DNA of 40,724 bases. It comes from an uncultured Polaribacter sp. (GTDB lineage Bacteria; Bacteroidota; Bacteroidia; Flavobacteriales; Flavobacteriaceae). The position numbers were made by a program, and so were the translations under genes. A model generated the notes under the pieces. The model was given only the letters and a program-made list of their open reading frames with translations, did not search any database and was not told the origin of the DNA. Every line of letters starts with the position of its first letter. Position 1 is the first letter of the stretch. Below are positions 1 through 8,857 of this stretch, piece by piece. Location: the NCBI RefSeq assembly GCF_947503855.1, contig NZ_CANNFF010000014.1, forward strand, positions 1 to 40,724. Reading direction: 5' to 3'.

Positions 1-1
1 T

Positions 2-77
2 TTGTGGTTAAATCAATTTACTGATTTTCAGTAATATGAACAACTTTTTTTTCTTAAATCATAATGCACAACGGGTT
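2..77 (+). repeat. Left copy of perfect 76-bp inverted repeat
   Basis: Bases 2-77 are the exact reverse complement of 40649-40724 (position p pairs with 40726-p). Identity stops at 78 on the inner side. On the outer side the window ends, so the repeat may continue. Inside is a dyad at 18-34 with arms TTACTGA and TCAGTAA around three T, and an eight-T run at 45-52. No open reading frame lies in it. It could be the end of an insertion sequence or other dispersed repeat continuing outward, a recombination site, or a repeat at which an assembled contig stopped. Confidence 0.95.
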
Positions 78-93
78 TTATTTATTAATTTGT

Positions 94-109
94 ATCCTGA
101 GGTATCCTG
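94..109 (-). promoter_or_regulatory. Orphan tandem activator box, leftward
   Basis: Read leftward, this is two perfect CAGGAT half-sites ten bases apart (plus-strand ATCCTG at 94-99 and 104-109). It is the best-formed tandem pair in the window together with the one at 23857-23872. It would drive a gene to the left of the window. At the other sites a TAnnTTTR element follows after 21 bases. Here that position (65-72) falls inside the inverted repeat and reads GTTGTGCA, so the promoter appears to have lost its -7 element. Confidence 0.7.
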
Positions 110-111
110 AC

Positions 112-144
112 AAAAAAACCTCATATTACATGAATATGAGGTTT
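112..144 (-). terminator. Rho-independent terminator after GH3
   Basis: A 12-bp stem (116-127 with 133-144) with a five-base loop is followed, on the minus strand, by a run of U residues encoded by 112-118. It lies 24 bases past the GH3 stop at 168 and ends that transcript. Confidence 0.85.
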
Positions 145-167
145 ATAAAATCTTTTTAAAAAGTTAA

Positions 168-2336
168 TTATTTAACAGTTAAGGTTGCTTTTTGCAAATC
201 ACTTTCTTGTGATGAAGCCCCAACAGAAATTGTAAACGTTCCTGGTTCTACAACTTTTTTCATATCTTGATTCAACACATTAAGTTCATCAAAACCTAAA
301 GTAAACGTTACGGTTTTAGTTTCTCCTGGTTTTAGCGAAATACGTTCAAAACCTTTCAACATTTTATTGTAACGTCCAACTGAAGCATAATCATCTCTTA
401 CATACATTTGCACAACTTCATCACCAGCTCTTTTTCCTGTATTGGTAACATCTACAGAAACTGTTGTACTTTCATCAGTATTAATTATTGCATCTTTAAA
501 AGTTGGTTTACTGTATGTAAATGTTGTGTAACTTAATCCATATCCGAAAGGAAATAATGGAGATTTATCTGCATCTCTAAATTGTCCTTTTCCAGATCCA
601 ATAAAATCTGGACGTTGTAAATAGGTTACAGGAACTTGGCCTACAGATCTTGGGAAAGAAACTGTTAATTTTCCTCCTGGATTTACATCTCCAAAAATAG
701 CATCTGCAATAGCATCTCCAGAACGCATACCTAAATACCACGTTTCTAAAATTGATGGAATATTTTCTGCAACGTAATTTATTGACAATGGTCTACCATT
801 AATTAAAACCGCAACAACAGGTTTGCCTGTTTTATGTATTGCTTTTACCAATTGTTTCTGCACACCATATAAATCTAAATCAGCTCTATCTGCACCTTCA
901 CCACCAGTTCTTCTAGAACCTCCAATTACCAAAATAACTGCATCAGATTTTTTGGCAGCTGCAATTGCTTTTGGAAAACCTGCTTTAGAATTGCTTAATA
1001 AATCGCAACCTTTTGCATAATTGATTTTTACTTTATCGCCAACTTTAGCTTTTATTCCATCTAAAGCAGAAACATAAAATGGAGGCAAACCAGAATAACC
1101 ACCTAATAAAGAATAGGTTCCTTTTTTAGGTCTGTTTTCATGTGCATTTGGCCCAATTACAGCTAACGATTTAATTTTTGATAAATCTAAAGGCAATACA
1201 TTATTATCATTTTTTAACAAAATGATTGCTTTTTTTGCCATTTCATAAGAAAAATCTTGATGTTCTTTTCTTCCGGCATTTACAGTTTTCTTGTCAATCT
1301 TTTTTGGTTCTGCATCAAATAAACCCAATTGGTATTTTGCTTTTAAAATACGAGATGTTGCTTTGTCAATGTATTTCTCTAATTTAGGATTCTTAGTTAT
1401 GGTATCTTTTAATACTTTGGTATTATATGCTGCAAGCTTCTCATTCTTTCCAATTACTAAGTCCATATCTACACCTGCTTTTAAGCCTAAAATAGCTGAC
1501 TCAGTTCTGGTTTCAGCAATAAAGTGCATGGTTCCTAATCGAGCAATATCATTATTATCAGAAACAATAAAACCATCAAAACCTAGCTCATCTCTTAAAA
1601 TATCTTTTAATAACCAAGTGTTCATGTGGTTTGGAACTCCATTATAATCTTGATGCCCTGGCATAACAGCACCTACTTTTGCTTCTTTAATAGCAGCCTC
1701 AAAAGGTGGTAAATAAACTTCTCGTAAACGACGTTCTGACATATCACTAAAACCTCCATTGATACCTCTTCTGTTTTCAGGATAACCAATAAAATGCTTT
1801 GCAGTAGCAATCACATGGTTTTCATCAAATCGTTCATCACCCATTCCTTGTAAACCTTGTATAAATGCAACTCCCATTCTAGACACCAAATAAGGGTCTT
1901 CTCCATAAGATTCTTCTACTCTACCATATCTTGGATCACCAGAAATAACATCTAAATTAGGCGAATACGTATGTGTTACCCCTAAAGCTCTTGCTTCTAA
2001 AGCAGTTTGGGATGCCATTTTTTTAACTAATTCAGGTTGCCAAGTAGAAGCTGCAGCAATGGCTTGAGGATACACAGTTGTATTACCATAATAATCTAGT
2101 ACTAGCCAAACTCCATGAAGCGCTTCTGCATACTTCATATATGGAATTCCTAATCTTTTATTTGCAGGAGCATCCTGCGTCATTTCTGCAATTTTTTCTT
2201 CTAAAGTCATTTGACTTAATAAGTCTTGAACTTTAGCTTCAATTTCTGCATCTTTTTTAGATATGTTGTCTTCTTTTTGCTGACAACTAATCGAGATAAA
2301 TAATGTTAAGATTGATACAAATAGTATTTTTTTCAT
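168..2336 (-). CDS. GH3 family exo-glycosidase lipoprotein (probable beta-xylosidase or beta-glucosidase)
   Basis: This is a retaining GH3 glycosidase of 722 residues, normal for the three-domain form. A lipoprotein signal ends at Cys18 (ISISC). The N-terminal barrel carries the KHF motif (Lys180-His181) and the nucleophile Asp260 in GFIVSDNNDI. The alpha/beta sandwich follows, then a fibronectin III-like domain that runs to the end. It probably acts in the periplasm or at an outer-membrane face on oligosaccharides released from the polymer. In ulvan loci the GH3 enzymes are generally taken as beta-xylosidases, but sequence alone does not fix the sugar. It is a paralog of the GH3 at 6577-8847. 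It is monocistronic, with its own activator box at 2394-2399 and a terminator at 112-144. Confidence 0.92.
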   Translation of the reverse strand: MKKILFVSILTLFISISCQQKEDNISKKDAEIEAKVQDLLSQMTLEEKIAEMTQDAPANKRLGIPYMKYAEALHGVWLVLDYYGNTTVYPQAIAAASTWQPELVKKMASQTALEARALGVTHTYSPNLDVISGDPRYGRVEESYGEDPYLVSRMGVAFIQGLQGMGDERFDENHVIATAKHFIGYPENRRGINGGFSDMSERRLREVYLPPFEAAIKEAKVGAVMPGHQDYNGVPNHMNTWLLKDILRDELGFDGFIVSDNNDIARLGTMHFIAETRTESAILGLKAGVDMDLVIGKNEKLAAYNTKVLKDTITKNPKLEKYIDKATSRILKAKYQLGLFDAEPKKIDKKTVNAGRKEHQDFSYEMAKKAIILLKNDNNVLPLDLSKIKSLAVIGPNAHENRPKKGTYSLLGGYSGLPPFYVSALDGIKAKVGDKVKINYAKGCDLLSNSKAGFPKAIAAAKKSDAVILVIGGSRRTGGEGADRADLDLYGVQKQLVKAIHKTGKPVVAVLINGRPLSINYVAENIPSILETWYLGMRSGDAIADAIFGDVNPGGKLTVSFPRSVGQVPVTYLQRPDFIGSGKGQFRDADKSPLFPFGYGLSYTTFTYSKPTFKDAIINTDESTTVSVDVTNTGKRAGDEVVQMYVRDDYASVGRYNKMLKGFERISLKPGETKTVTFTLGFDELNVLNQDMKKVVEPGTFTISVGASSQESDLQKATLTVK

Positions 2337-2364
2337 AAAACTATGTTTTGGTTTTAAAGGTTGA

Positions 2365-2409
2365 TAAATTTATTTACATTGATTCTTAAAAGCATCCTGT
2401 ACTCACCTT
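2365..2409 (-). promoter_or_regulatory. Activator-dependent promoter of GH3
   Basis: CAGGAT (2399 to 2394) is followed after 21 bases by TAAATTTA (2372 to 2365), which differs from TAnnTTTG only in the last base. The distal half-site at 2404-2409 is degenerate. The predicted leader is about 20 bases. It is divergent to the promoter at 2437-2481. Confidence 0.75.
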
Positions 2410-2436
2410 TTTTTTAAAGTTTTTTAGGAATAATTT

Positions 2437-2481
2437 CAGGATAGCACAGGGCACTACATTAAAACAAAGCTTGTACTTTTA
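2437..2481 (+). promoter_or_regulatory. Activator-dependent promoter of the rightward pair
   Basis: On the plus strand CAGGAT (2437-2442) and CAGGGC (2447-2452) sit ten bases apart. TACTTTTA (2474-2481) follows the second after exactly 21 bases. No -33 TTTG is seen, as expected if an activator replaces it. This is the only copy that drives a plus-strand unit. Confidence 0.75.
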
Positions 2482-2503
2482 TAAGAATTAATTTTTTTAT
2501 AAA

Positions 2504-3739
2504 ATGAAACATTCTCTAGTGAAACTTGTTGCTTGTGCTATTCTTTTTAGTTTAAACCTAAATGCCCAAAATAAAAAACCTATTAAAGCTTTAATAGATA
2601 GCAATGTTGTTTTTCAAGAAAAAGACGGAATGGTTGCTGTAGAAGCTGAATATTACTACCAACAAACAGCATCAAATATTAGACAGTGGTATAGGACTTC
2701 TAAAAACGAACAAGTAAATGTTGGTAGAGATGAAGATGGTAAACATATTTATGACGCTAGTAATAATGCTTACTTAGAAATATTACCTGACGAAAGAGTT
2801 ACACATTCAGATAAATTGGTTCGTGGCACAAACTTTTCTAATAAACCTGGTGAAGTAGGTGTTTTAAATTACCAAATAAAATTTAATACTGCTGGTAGGT
2901 ATTATGTTTGGGTTAGAGCTTTTAGCACTGGTTCTGAAGATAATGGTTTGCATGTTGGTTTAAATAATGAATGGCCAGAAAACGGAAGAAGAATACAATG
3001 GTGCAAAGGAAAAAACGAATGGACATGGTCTAACAGCCAACGAACTAAAGAAATACATTGTGGTATACCTCATCAAATATATTTAGATATTAATAAAGCT
3101 GGTGTACATAGGATTACATTTAGTATGCGAGAAGATGGCTTTGAATTTGATAAATTTCTACTGACAAAAGATATTAATTATACACCTATTGGAAAGGATC
3201 AAAAAGTAGTTTTAGCCAAAGGTAAATTACCTAAAGCTTTTCCTGAAGTAAAATATTCTTATTTTAAAACCATAGCAAAGTCTTCAAAAGAAAATAAGTC
3301 AATTGCTGCTCAAGACTTCTCAATTAAAAATACCAACTTTTACAAGCATGGTAAAAATTGGTTGGCTGTGCATCCTGAAAAACACAAAGAAGCAACTACC
3401 CGTACTTCTTTTAATTTTGAGTCTGGCAACTATGATATTGTATTTGTAGGCGTAGGAGAAAACGATGGACACTCAACTTTTACTTTATTTATTAACGATA
3501 CAAAAATTGGTTCTTATCAACCTGAAATTACCAAAAGACTTTTTGTGGAAGGTAAACCTTACAATAAAACCTGGGAAAACATTACCCTAAAAAAGGGAGA
3601 CAAAATAACGGTAACCGCAAAAGTTGGTACAGATGGTAATGAATATACAAGAGCTAGATGGGCTGGCATTGTCTTTACATCCGTTGGTAAAGGAAAAAGT
3701 ATTCAAAATGCACCATCATCTTATACAGCAGGAAATTAA
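2504..3739 (+). CDS. Secreted carbohydrate-binding protein (GH115 C-terminal-like module)
   Basis: A 411-residue exported protein; the signal peptide ends near LNLNAQ (about residue 22). Residues about 35-220 resemble the beta-sandwich found at the C terminus of GH115 enzymes and in some agarases: VAVEAEYYY start, RYYVWVRAF strand, and GFEFDKFLLT end, the usual finish of CBM6/35-like folds. Residues about 270-395 form a second beta-rich module that I cannot name. No catalytic motif is visible, so it is probably a glycan-binding partner rather than an enzyme. It lies 18 bases upstream of the ThuA-DUF1080 gene and is co-transcribed with it. The product name is from recognised pattern only. Confidence 0.6.
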   Translation: MKHSLVKLVACAILFSLNLNAQNKKPIKALIDSNVVFQEKDGMVAVEAEYYYQQTASNIRQWYRTSKNEQVNVGRDEDGKHIYDASNNAYLEILPDERVTHSDKLVRGTNFSNKPGEVGVLNYQIKFNTAGRYYVWVRAFSTGSEDNGLHVGLNNEWPENGRRIQWCKGKNEWTWSNSQRTKEIHCGIPHQIYLDINKAGVHRITFSMREDGFEFDKFLLTKDINYTPIGKDQKVVLAKGKLPKAFPEVKYSYFKTIAKSSKENKSIAAQDFSIKNTNFYKHGKNWLAVHPEKHKEATTRTSFNFESGNYDIVFVGVGENDGHSTFTLFINDTKIGSYQPEITKRLFVEGKPYNKTWENITLKKGDKITVTAKVGTDGNEYTRARWAGIVFTSVGKGKSIQNAPSSYTAGN

Positions 3740-3757
3740 ACACAATAAAACACATCT

Positions 3758-5338
3758 ATGAAATTTTTAAAACACATTTTTACAGTATTTCTTTTCCTAT
3801 TTTCAACAGTTTTTATTGCTCAAGAGAATCTTTTAGATGTTTTAGTATTTTCTAAAACAGGATCTTTTAGACATAAATCTATCCCAAAAGGAAAAGATTT
3901 TTTAGCTAAAATGGCTTCAACTAATAATTGGAAAATTACTTTTTCTGAAAACTCTGAGGATTTTACAACCAAAAATCTTGCTAATTATGATGTGCTAGTA
4001 TTTTTAAACACAACTGGAGATTTGTTTTCTGATGCTCAAAAAAATGCTTTAAAAAACTATTTTGCTAGAGGAAAAGGTTTTGTAGGCATTCATGCAGCTT
4101 CTGACACAGAAATGGAATGGAATTGGTTTACAGAAATGATTGGTGCTACTTTTAAAAACCACCCAAAAGTACAACCTGCAACAGTTTATGTTAATAAAGA
4201 TACCAATCACCCAGCTGTAACTGGTTTTAAAGAAACAGAAGTTTTTAAAGACGAATGGTATAATTTTAAAAAACCCGTAGGCAAACATGTTTCTGTTTTA
4301 GCTACTGTTGATGAAAAATCGTACAAAGGAAAACAAATGAATACCGACAATCATCCTATAAGTTGGAGTCATATTTATGATGGTGGACGTGTATTTTATA
4401 CAGTTTTAGGACACACTATTTCCATTTATGATGATGTACGTTTTTACAAGCATATTGAAGGTGGTATTCTTTGGGCTGCTCAACTAAAAAAAGAAGCAGT
4501 TATCTCAAAAAAATGGACGAAGTTATTTGGTAAAAACCCTTCTAAATATTGGGACACTTTTATTGGTGCACCTCATAAAACTGTAAAAGGATTAGAAAAT
4601 GTTGATCCAAAAAGTGATGGCAAAAATGCAAAACCATTAGGCTTAAATAACGATCCTAAAAATGTATTTACTTTTAAAACAATCAATGATGAAAAAGTAT
4701 TACATATTTCTGGAGAAATATATGGTGCTTTAACCACTAAAAAAGAATACGAAAATTATCATTTAAAGCTTCAATTTAAATGGGGAGAAAAAGTTTGGGA
4801 ACCAAGATTAAAAAGAAAGCGTGATAATGGAATTTTATACCATTGTATTGGACCTTACACTAAATTTTGGAACGTTTGGATGCAGTCTCAAGAATTTCAA
4901 GTTCAAGAAACTGATATGGGCGATTATTACAGTTTAGCAGGAACTCAAATTGAGATTCCATCCATAAAAAAAGACGGCGAAAAAGAATTTGATTACACCC
5001 ACAAAGCTAAATTAAATACATTTTCTAGTATTGAAAGAAAATTTCCTGCGCACGTTAACAAAGGTTTCGACAATGAAAAACCTCATGGAGAATGGAATAC
5101 CCTAGAACTAATTTCTTACGAAGGTACTAGTTTGCATATTGTAAATGGGAAGGTTGTTATGGCTTTATTCAACTCTAAATATAAAAATTTAGATGGTAAA
5201 ATTCTTCCACTTACAAAAGGCAGAATTCAACTACAATCAGAGGCTGCAGAAGCGTTTTATAAAGATGTTAAAATAAAATCGATTACTAAAATTCCAGCAA
5301 AATATAGGAAATATACTTCCAGGTATTTGAAAAAATAA
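3758..5338 (+). CDS. ThuA domain - DUF1080 (3-keto-disaccharide hydrolase-type) fusion protein
   Basis: A 526-residue protein with a signal peptide ending near FIAQ (about residue 22). Residues about 24-245 are a ThuA (trehalose-utilization-like, glutamine-amidotransferase fold) domain, with LVFSKTGSFRH, GFVGIHAASD and HPISWSHIYDGGRVFYTVLGH. Residues about 300-515 are a DUF1080 concanavalin-like domain, with LKLQFKWG, DNGILYHCIG and a C-terminal IQLQSEAAEAFYKDVKI strand. DUF1080 members hydrolyse or eliminate 3-keto-glycosides made by Gfo/Idh oxidoreductases, and such oxidoreductases lie in the same window (25304-27844). A role in cleaving oxidised glycosides in the periplasm is inferred. The transcript ends at the shared terminator 5375-5408. 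Confidence 0.85.
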   Translation: MKFLKHIFTVFLFLFSTVFIAQENLLDVLVFSKTGSFRHKSIPKGKDFLAKMASTNNWKITFSENSEDFTTKNLANYDVLVFLNTTGDLFSDAQKNALKNYFARGKGFVGIHAASDTEMEWNWFTEMIGATFKNHPKVQPATVYVNKDTNHPAVTGFKETEVFKDEWYNFKKPVGKHVSVLATVDEKSYKGKQMNTDNHPISWSHIYDGGRVFYTVLGHTISIYDDVRFYKHIEGGILWAAQLKKEAVISKKWTKLFGKNPSKYWDTFIGAPHKTVKGLENVDPKSDGKNAKPLGLNNDPKNVFTFKTINDEKVLHISGEIYGALTTKKEYENYHLKLQFKWGEKVWEPRLKRKRDNGILYHCIGPYTKFWNVWMQSQEFQVQETDMGDYYSLAGTQIEIPSIKKDGEKEFDYTHKAKLNTFSSIERKFPAHVNKGFDNEKPHGEWNTLELISYEGTSLHIVNGKVVMALFNSKYKNLDGKILPLTKGRIQLQSEAAEAFYKDVKIKSITKIPAKYRKYTSRYLKK

Positions 5339-5373
5339 ACTATTAGTAATCAAATAAAACGTATTGTTTAGAT

Positions 5374-5408
5374 CAAAAAAAATCGAGGAAAAATTCCTCG
5401 ATTTTTTT
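5374..5408. terminator. Bidirectional terminator between convergent genes
   Basis: A near-perfect hairpin has arms ATCGAGGAA and TTCCTCGAT, a three-A loop, and A and T runs on both sides. It lies between the stop codons of the ThuA-DUF1080 gene (5338, +) and the GH105 gene (5433, -) and can serve both. Confidence 0.9.
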
Positions 5409-5432
5409 GTTTACATTAAATATGTAAATCTA

Positions 5433-6569
5433 TTATTTCAATTTTAAAACTTCACTACCCGCTAATAAATAAGCTCCTGTACCAAAGTTTTGCCAGCTAT
5501 CTGCAGATGCTGGTTCTGGAAAAGCACCAATATTTTGTACCCAACCAACTCTACCATCTTCATGTTGGCAAGCCGCTAAACCTTTCCATGCTTTTTTAAC
5601 TGCTGGAGTGTGTTTTTTATCTAACAAACCATTGTTAATTCCCCATGCTAAAGCAAAAGTGTAAAAACCACTTCCACTAACTTCTCCATGATTGTAAGAC
5701 TCTGGACTTAATAAACTTGTTCTCCATAAACCATCTTCTGGCTGAATCTTTAAAATTTTAGATGCCATTTCTTTGTAAAGATTTACATAGAAATCTCTGT
5801 GTTCATAGTCTTTAGGCATATCATCTAAAAGTAATGCTAAACCACCAAGTACCCAACCATTTCCTCTAGACCAAAATACTTTTTTACCATTTAGCTCTTT
5901 TCTGTCTGAATCTTTTCCTTGCCAAACAAAACGCATATCTCTAGCAAATAAGTTTTCTTCTTTGTCATACAATCTATTGTACGCTTCCATATAATATTTA
6001 TGCATCGCTTCTAAATACTTTGGCTGTTTGGTATGTTTTGCATATAAATTAACTACTGGAGGTGCCATAAATAAAGCATCACACCACCACCATAAAATGG
6101 TTTTTGCTTCCTTACTTTTATCCTTACCAGATTTCCAATTATTGTCTTCAAATAAATGCGTGTCTAAGAACTTCTTTGTTGGTTCTAAATCTGCAAAATT
6201 TCTTCTTTTTTCATTTCTAGCCACATATAAATAACTGTAAGAAATTGCAACATCATCTGCATGATGCAATCTTTTATAAGTCTGCCACTTATTCCAATAT
6301 GCTTGGTTTTTTAGTGCAGCCATATACATCATGTTCTTTGTAGTTTTATGTGCTCTTGCCACACCTGTATAATACGCTCCTGCTGTCCAATCTGTAGGTG
6401 CAATTGCAAAAATAGGATGTGCCTCTTGCCACTCTAAAGCTTTAATCATTGATTTTTGAATTGCTTCGTTATCTAAATCAATTGATTTTTGAGCTACCGT
6501 ATTTTGTGATACTGAACAACTAAAAAGTGTTAGTACAACAACTAATAATGATAAGATTGATTTGTTCAT
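5433..6569 (-). CDS. GH105 unsaturated uronyl hydrolase, lipoprotein
   Basis: A 378-residue GH105 enzyme of the YesR/YteR type. It removes the 4,5-unsaturated uronic acid that a polysaccharide lyase leaves at the non-reducing end, by hydrating the double bond. The lipobox ends at Cys18 (LFSC). The alpha6/alpha6 barrel runs from about residue 35 to the end. The family signature [11 protein letters not shown] places the catalytic Asp at 164. HADD (104-106) and [10 protein letters not shown] are also present. It is the last gene of the GH43-GH3-GH105 operon, seven bases after the GH3 stop. Its presence argues that a lyase starts depolymerisation, which fits the BNR lyase at 18009-20114. GH88 is the alternative family; the [10 protein letters not shown] block favours GH105. 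Confidence 0.92.
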   Translation of the reverse strand: MNKSILSLLVVVLTLFSCSVSQNTVAQKSIDLDNEAIQKSMIKALEWQEAHPIFAIAPTDWTAGAYYTGVARAHKTTKNMMYMAALKNQAYWNKWQTYKRLHHADDVAISYSYLYVARNEKRRNFADLEPTKKFLDTHLFEDNNWKSGKDKSKEAKTILWWWCDALFMAPPVVNLYAKHTKQPKYLEAMHKYYMEAYNRLYDKEENLFARDMRFVWQGKDSDRKELNGKKVFWSRGNGWVLGGLALLLDDMPKDYEHRDFYVNLYKEMASKILKIQPEDGLWRTSLLSPESYNHGEVSGSGFYTFALAWGINNGLLDKKHTPAVKKAWKGLAACQHEDGRVGWVQNIGAFPEPASADSWQNFGTGAYLLAGSEVLKLK

Positions 6570-6576
6570 TTTAAAT

Positions 6577-8847
6577 CTATTTTTTTAATTTAAATTTTGC
6601 TTCTAAATATTCTTTTGATGAAGTTCCTATTTTTACGGTATAATCTCCAGCTTCTAATACTTTTTTCATAGTTATACCTGTAAATTCTAACATTTTAGGT
6701 GTAATTGTAAAAGATATTGTTTTACTTTCTCCTGCAGCAAATTCAATTTTTTGAAAACCTTTTAATTCTTTATCTGGTCTTGTTACTGAACCTATTTCAT
6801 CTTTAAGATACATTTGTATTACTTCTTTAGCTTTTACTTTACTATTGTTAGTAACTGTTACACTTGCAGTAATTTCTGTATCTGGTGTAATTTCTGTACT
6901 TGATAATTTAATATCTGAATATTCAAATTTCCCATAACTTAATCCATGTCCAAAAGGATAAATTGGTCCCTTGTCTAAGAATAAGTATTCTTTTTTGTAG
7001 TTGATTTCTTTCATACTATAATGATAAGGTAACTGACCAATTGATCTTGGAATGGTAACTGGAGATTTACCTGAAGGAGACACATCACCAAAAATAATTT
7101 TAGCGGTAGAATGATCTCCAAATTCACTTAAATCCCAAGTATCTAAAACTGCATCTGCTTCTTTTGCAATAGTGTTTATAGATAATGTTCTTCTGTGTTT
7201 TAACACTACAATTACTTTTTTACCTAAAGCTGTAATTTTTTCTACCAATTCATCTTGTGCCCCAACAGGTTCTATAGTTGCTCTATCTCCTAAAGTACTA
7301 TTGCTAAAATACGCTTCTTTCGCCGTAAATTCATCACCTCCTAAAAACAATACAACTACATCAGAACGTTTAGCTATGTTTACCAATTTAGTTATCGCTT
7401 TTGAATCTCTATCTAACAATTTTGGAGCTCCTCCTTTTTCATTGGTTAAGTTGAATCCTTTTTCTGCGGTGAATTTTACATTGCTATTCCCAACAGCAGA
7501 CTCAAACATTTCTTTAGTATTCTCTTTTAATAAAGGCCCTAACAATGCAACTCTTGTTGATTTATTTTTATTTAAAGGTAACGTGTTTTCTTCGTTCTTT
7601 AACAAAATAATAGACTCTAAATCAGACTCTTTTGCCAATTCTAAAGAAGATGCTGCACGCACTCCTTTTTTAGTTTCTTCTAAATCTATGTAAGGATTGT
7701 CAAACAAACCTAAGATAAATTTTGTTCTTAAAACACGTCTTACAGACCTGTCAATTAACTTCATTAATTCAGGATTTTTTTCTACCATTTTTGGTAAATA
7801 AGCATACGAATCTTCTGCATATAAATCGATATCTATACCTGCCTCTAAGCCCATTTGAGCAGCAGCTTCTGGTGTTTCTGCAACACCCATAAAGTAAAAT
7901 AAACGTGCAATGTCATTAGAATCTGAAACTACATAGCCTTCAAAACCCCAATCGTCTCTTAAAACACCTGTTAATAATTCTTTGTTACCATGAGAAGCAA
8001 CTCCGTTTAAATCTCCATGAGAAGCCATAATCCCTAAAGTTTTTGCTTCTTTTACAGCCGCTTCAAAAGGTGGATAAATTTCATCTATTAATGTTCTTTC
8101 AGAAATTTCTATGGCTGCAAAGTTAGAACCACCTAAAACCTGACCATAACCAGCAAAGTGCTTTGCAACAGCTCCAATATGTGTTCCTGCACCTAAACCT
8201 TTGTAATCTCCTTGTACACCAATAATGGCATTTTTAACCATTTGAGTTGTTAAATAGGTATCTTCTCCAAAGGCTTCACTCATTCTACCAAAACGAGGAT
8301 CTCTAACTACATCTGCTTCTGGAGAATGGCACATGTGCATACCTCTTAAACGCGCTTCTCTTCCTACAACATCCCATTGTCTTTGTACTAATTCAGGATT
8401 AAATGATGCTGCAGAGGTCATTGGACGACCAAATAATGTACAACCTTCTGCATCTACACCATTGTAAGATTCAGTTACAAACAAAGCAGGAATGCCCCAT
8501 CTGTTGTTTTCGATGATGTATTTCTGCAATTCATTATTCATTTTAGCAGCAGCTACAGGATCTATATGTTCTCCTGGGTTTTTAATACCTGCAATACCTA
8601 ATTTTAATTTTTTAATAACTCTTTTTGACAAAACTAAATTTCCATCTTTATCTGGTTTTGCTCCAATATTAGCATGAAAAATTCTCATTTGTGCTACTTT
8701 TTCTTCTGTAGACATTAGCGGAAGTAATGCTTCTACTCTTTCATCTATAGATAAAGATTTGTCTTTGTAGTCTTTTTTTGAAGTTGAAGATTCTCCACAA
8801 GCTTGCAAAAGAATAGCTGTAATAAATAAAACTAGTAATTTTCTCAT
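6577..8847 (-). CDS. GH3 family exo-glycosidase lipoprotein, second paralog
   Basis: A 756-residue retaining GH3 enzyme with a lipobox ending at Cys17 (LLQAC). The barrel has Lys229-His230 and the predicted nucleophile Asp309 in YVVSDSNDI, followed by the sandwich domain and a fibronectin III-like tail. It resembles the GH3 at 168-2336 in layout and in the unusual SDxNDIARL nucleophile loop. Residues about 55-120 are longer and unlike the first copy, so the two probably differ in substrate or linkage. It lies ten bases after the GH43 stop and seven before the GH105 start, in one operon. A beta-xylosidase or beta-glucosidase role is inferred from family and context. Confidence 0.92.
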   Translation of the reverse strand: MRKLLVLFITAILLQACGESSTSKKDYKDKSLSIDERVEALLPLMSTEEKVAQMRIFHANIGAKPDKDGNLVLSKRVIKKLKLGIAGIKNPGEHIDPVAAAKMNNELQKYIIENNRWGIPALFVTESYNGVDAEGCTLFGRPMTSAASFNPELVQRQWDVVGREARLRGMHMCHSPEADVVRDPRFGRMSEAFGEDTYLTTQMVKNAIIGVQGDYKGLGAGTHIGAVAKHFAGYGQVLGGSNFAAIEISERTLIDEIYPPFEAAVKEAKTLGIMASHGDLNGVASHGNKELLTGVLRDDWGFEGYVVSDSNDIARLFYFMGVAETPEAAAQMGLEAGIDIDLYAEDSYAYLPKMVEKNPELMKLIDRSVRRVLRTKFILGLFDNPYIDLEETKKGVRAASSLELAKESDLESIILLKNEENTLPLNKNKSTRVALLGPLLKENTKEMFESAVGNSNVKFTAEKGFNLTNEKGGAPKLLDRDSKAITKLVNIAKRSDVVVLFLGGDEFTAKEAYFSNSTLGDRATIEPVGAQDELVEKITALGKKVIVVLKHRRTLSINTIAKEADAVLDTWDLSEFGDHSTAKIIFGDVSPSGKSPVTIPRSIGQLPYHYSMKEINYKKEYLFLDKGPIYPFGHGLSYGKFEYSDIKLSSTEITPDTEITASVTVTNNSKVKAKEVIQMYLKDEIGSVTRPDKELKGFQKIEFAAGESKTISFTITPKMLEFTGITMKKVLEAGDYTVKIGTSSKEYLEAKFKLKK

Positions 8848-8857
8848 TGGTTTTTTA

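Noticed and set aside
2..77. Inverted repeat as an invertible promoter of the Bacteroides capsule type
   Set aside because: The segment between the copies is 40 kb, not a short promoter, and no outward or inward TAnnTTTG is seen in the repeat.
823..1647. Open frames on the plus strand inside the first GH3 gene
   Set aside because: They run antisense to a complete GH3 coding sequence, have no start context and no recognisable product.
7172..7693. A 173-codon open frame antisense to the second GH3
   Set aside because: The opposite strand encodes continuous conserved GH3 sequence with catalytic residues; the antisense frame is a by-product of AT-rich codon usage.
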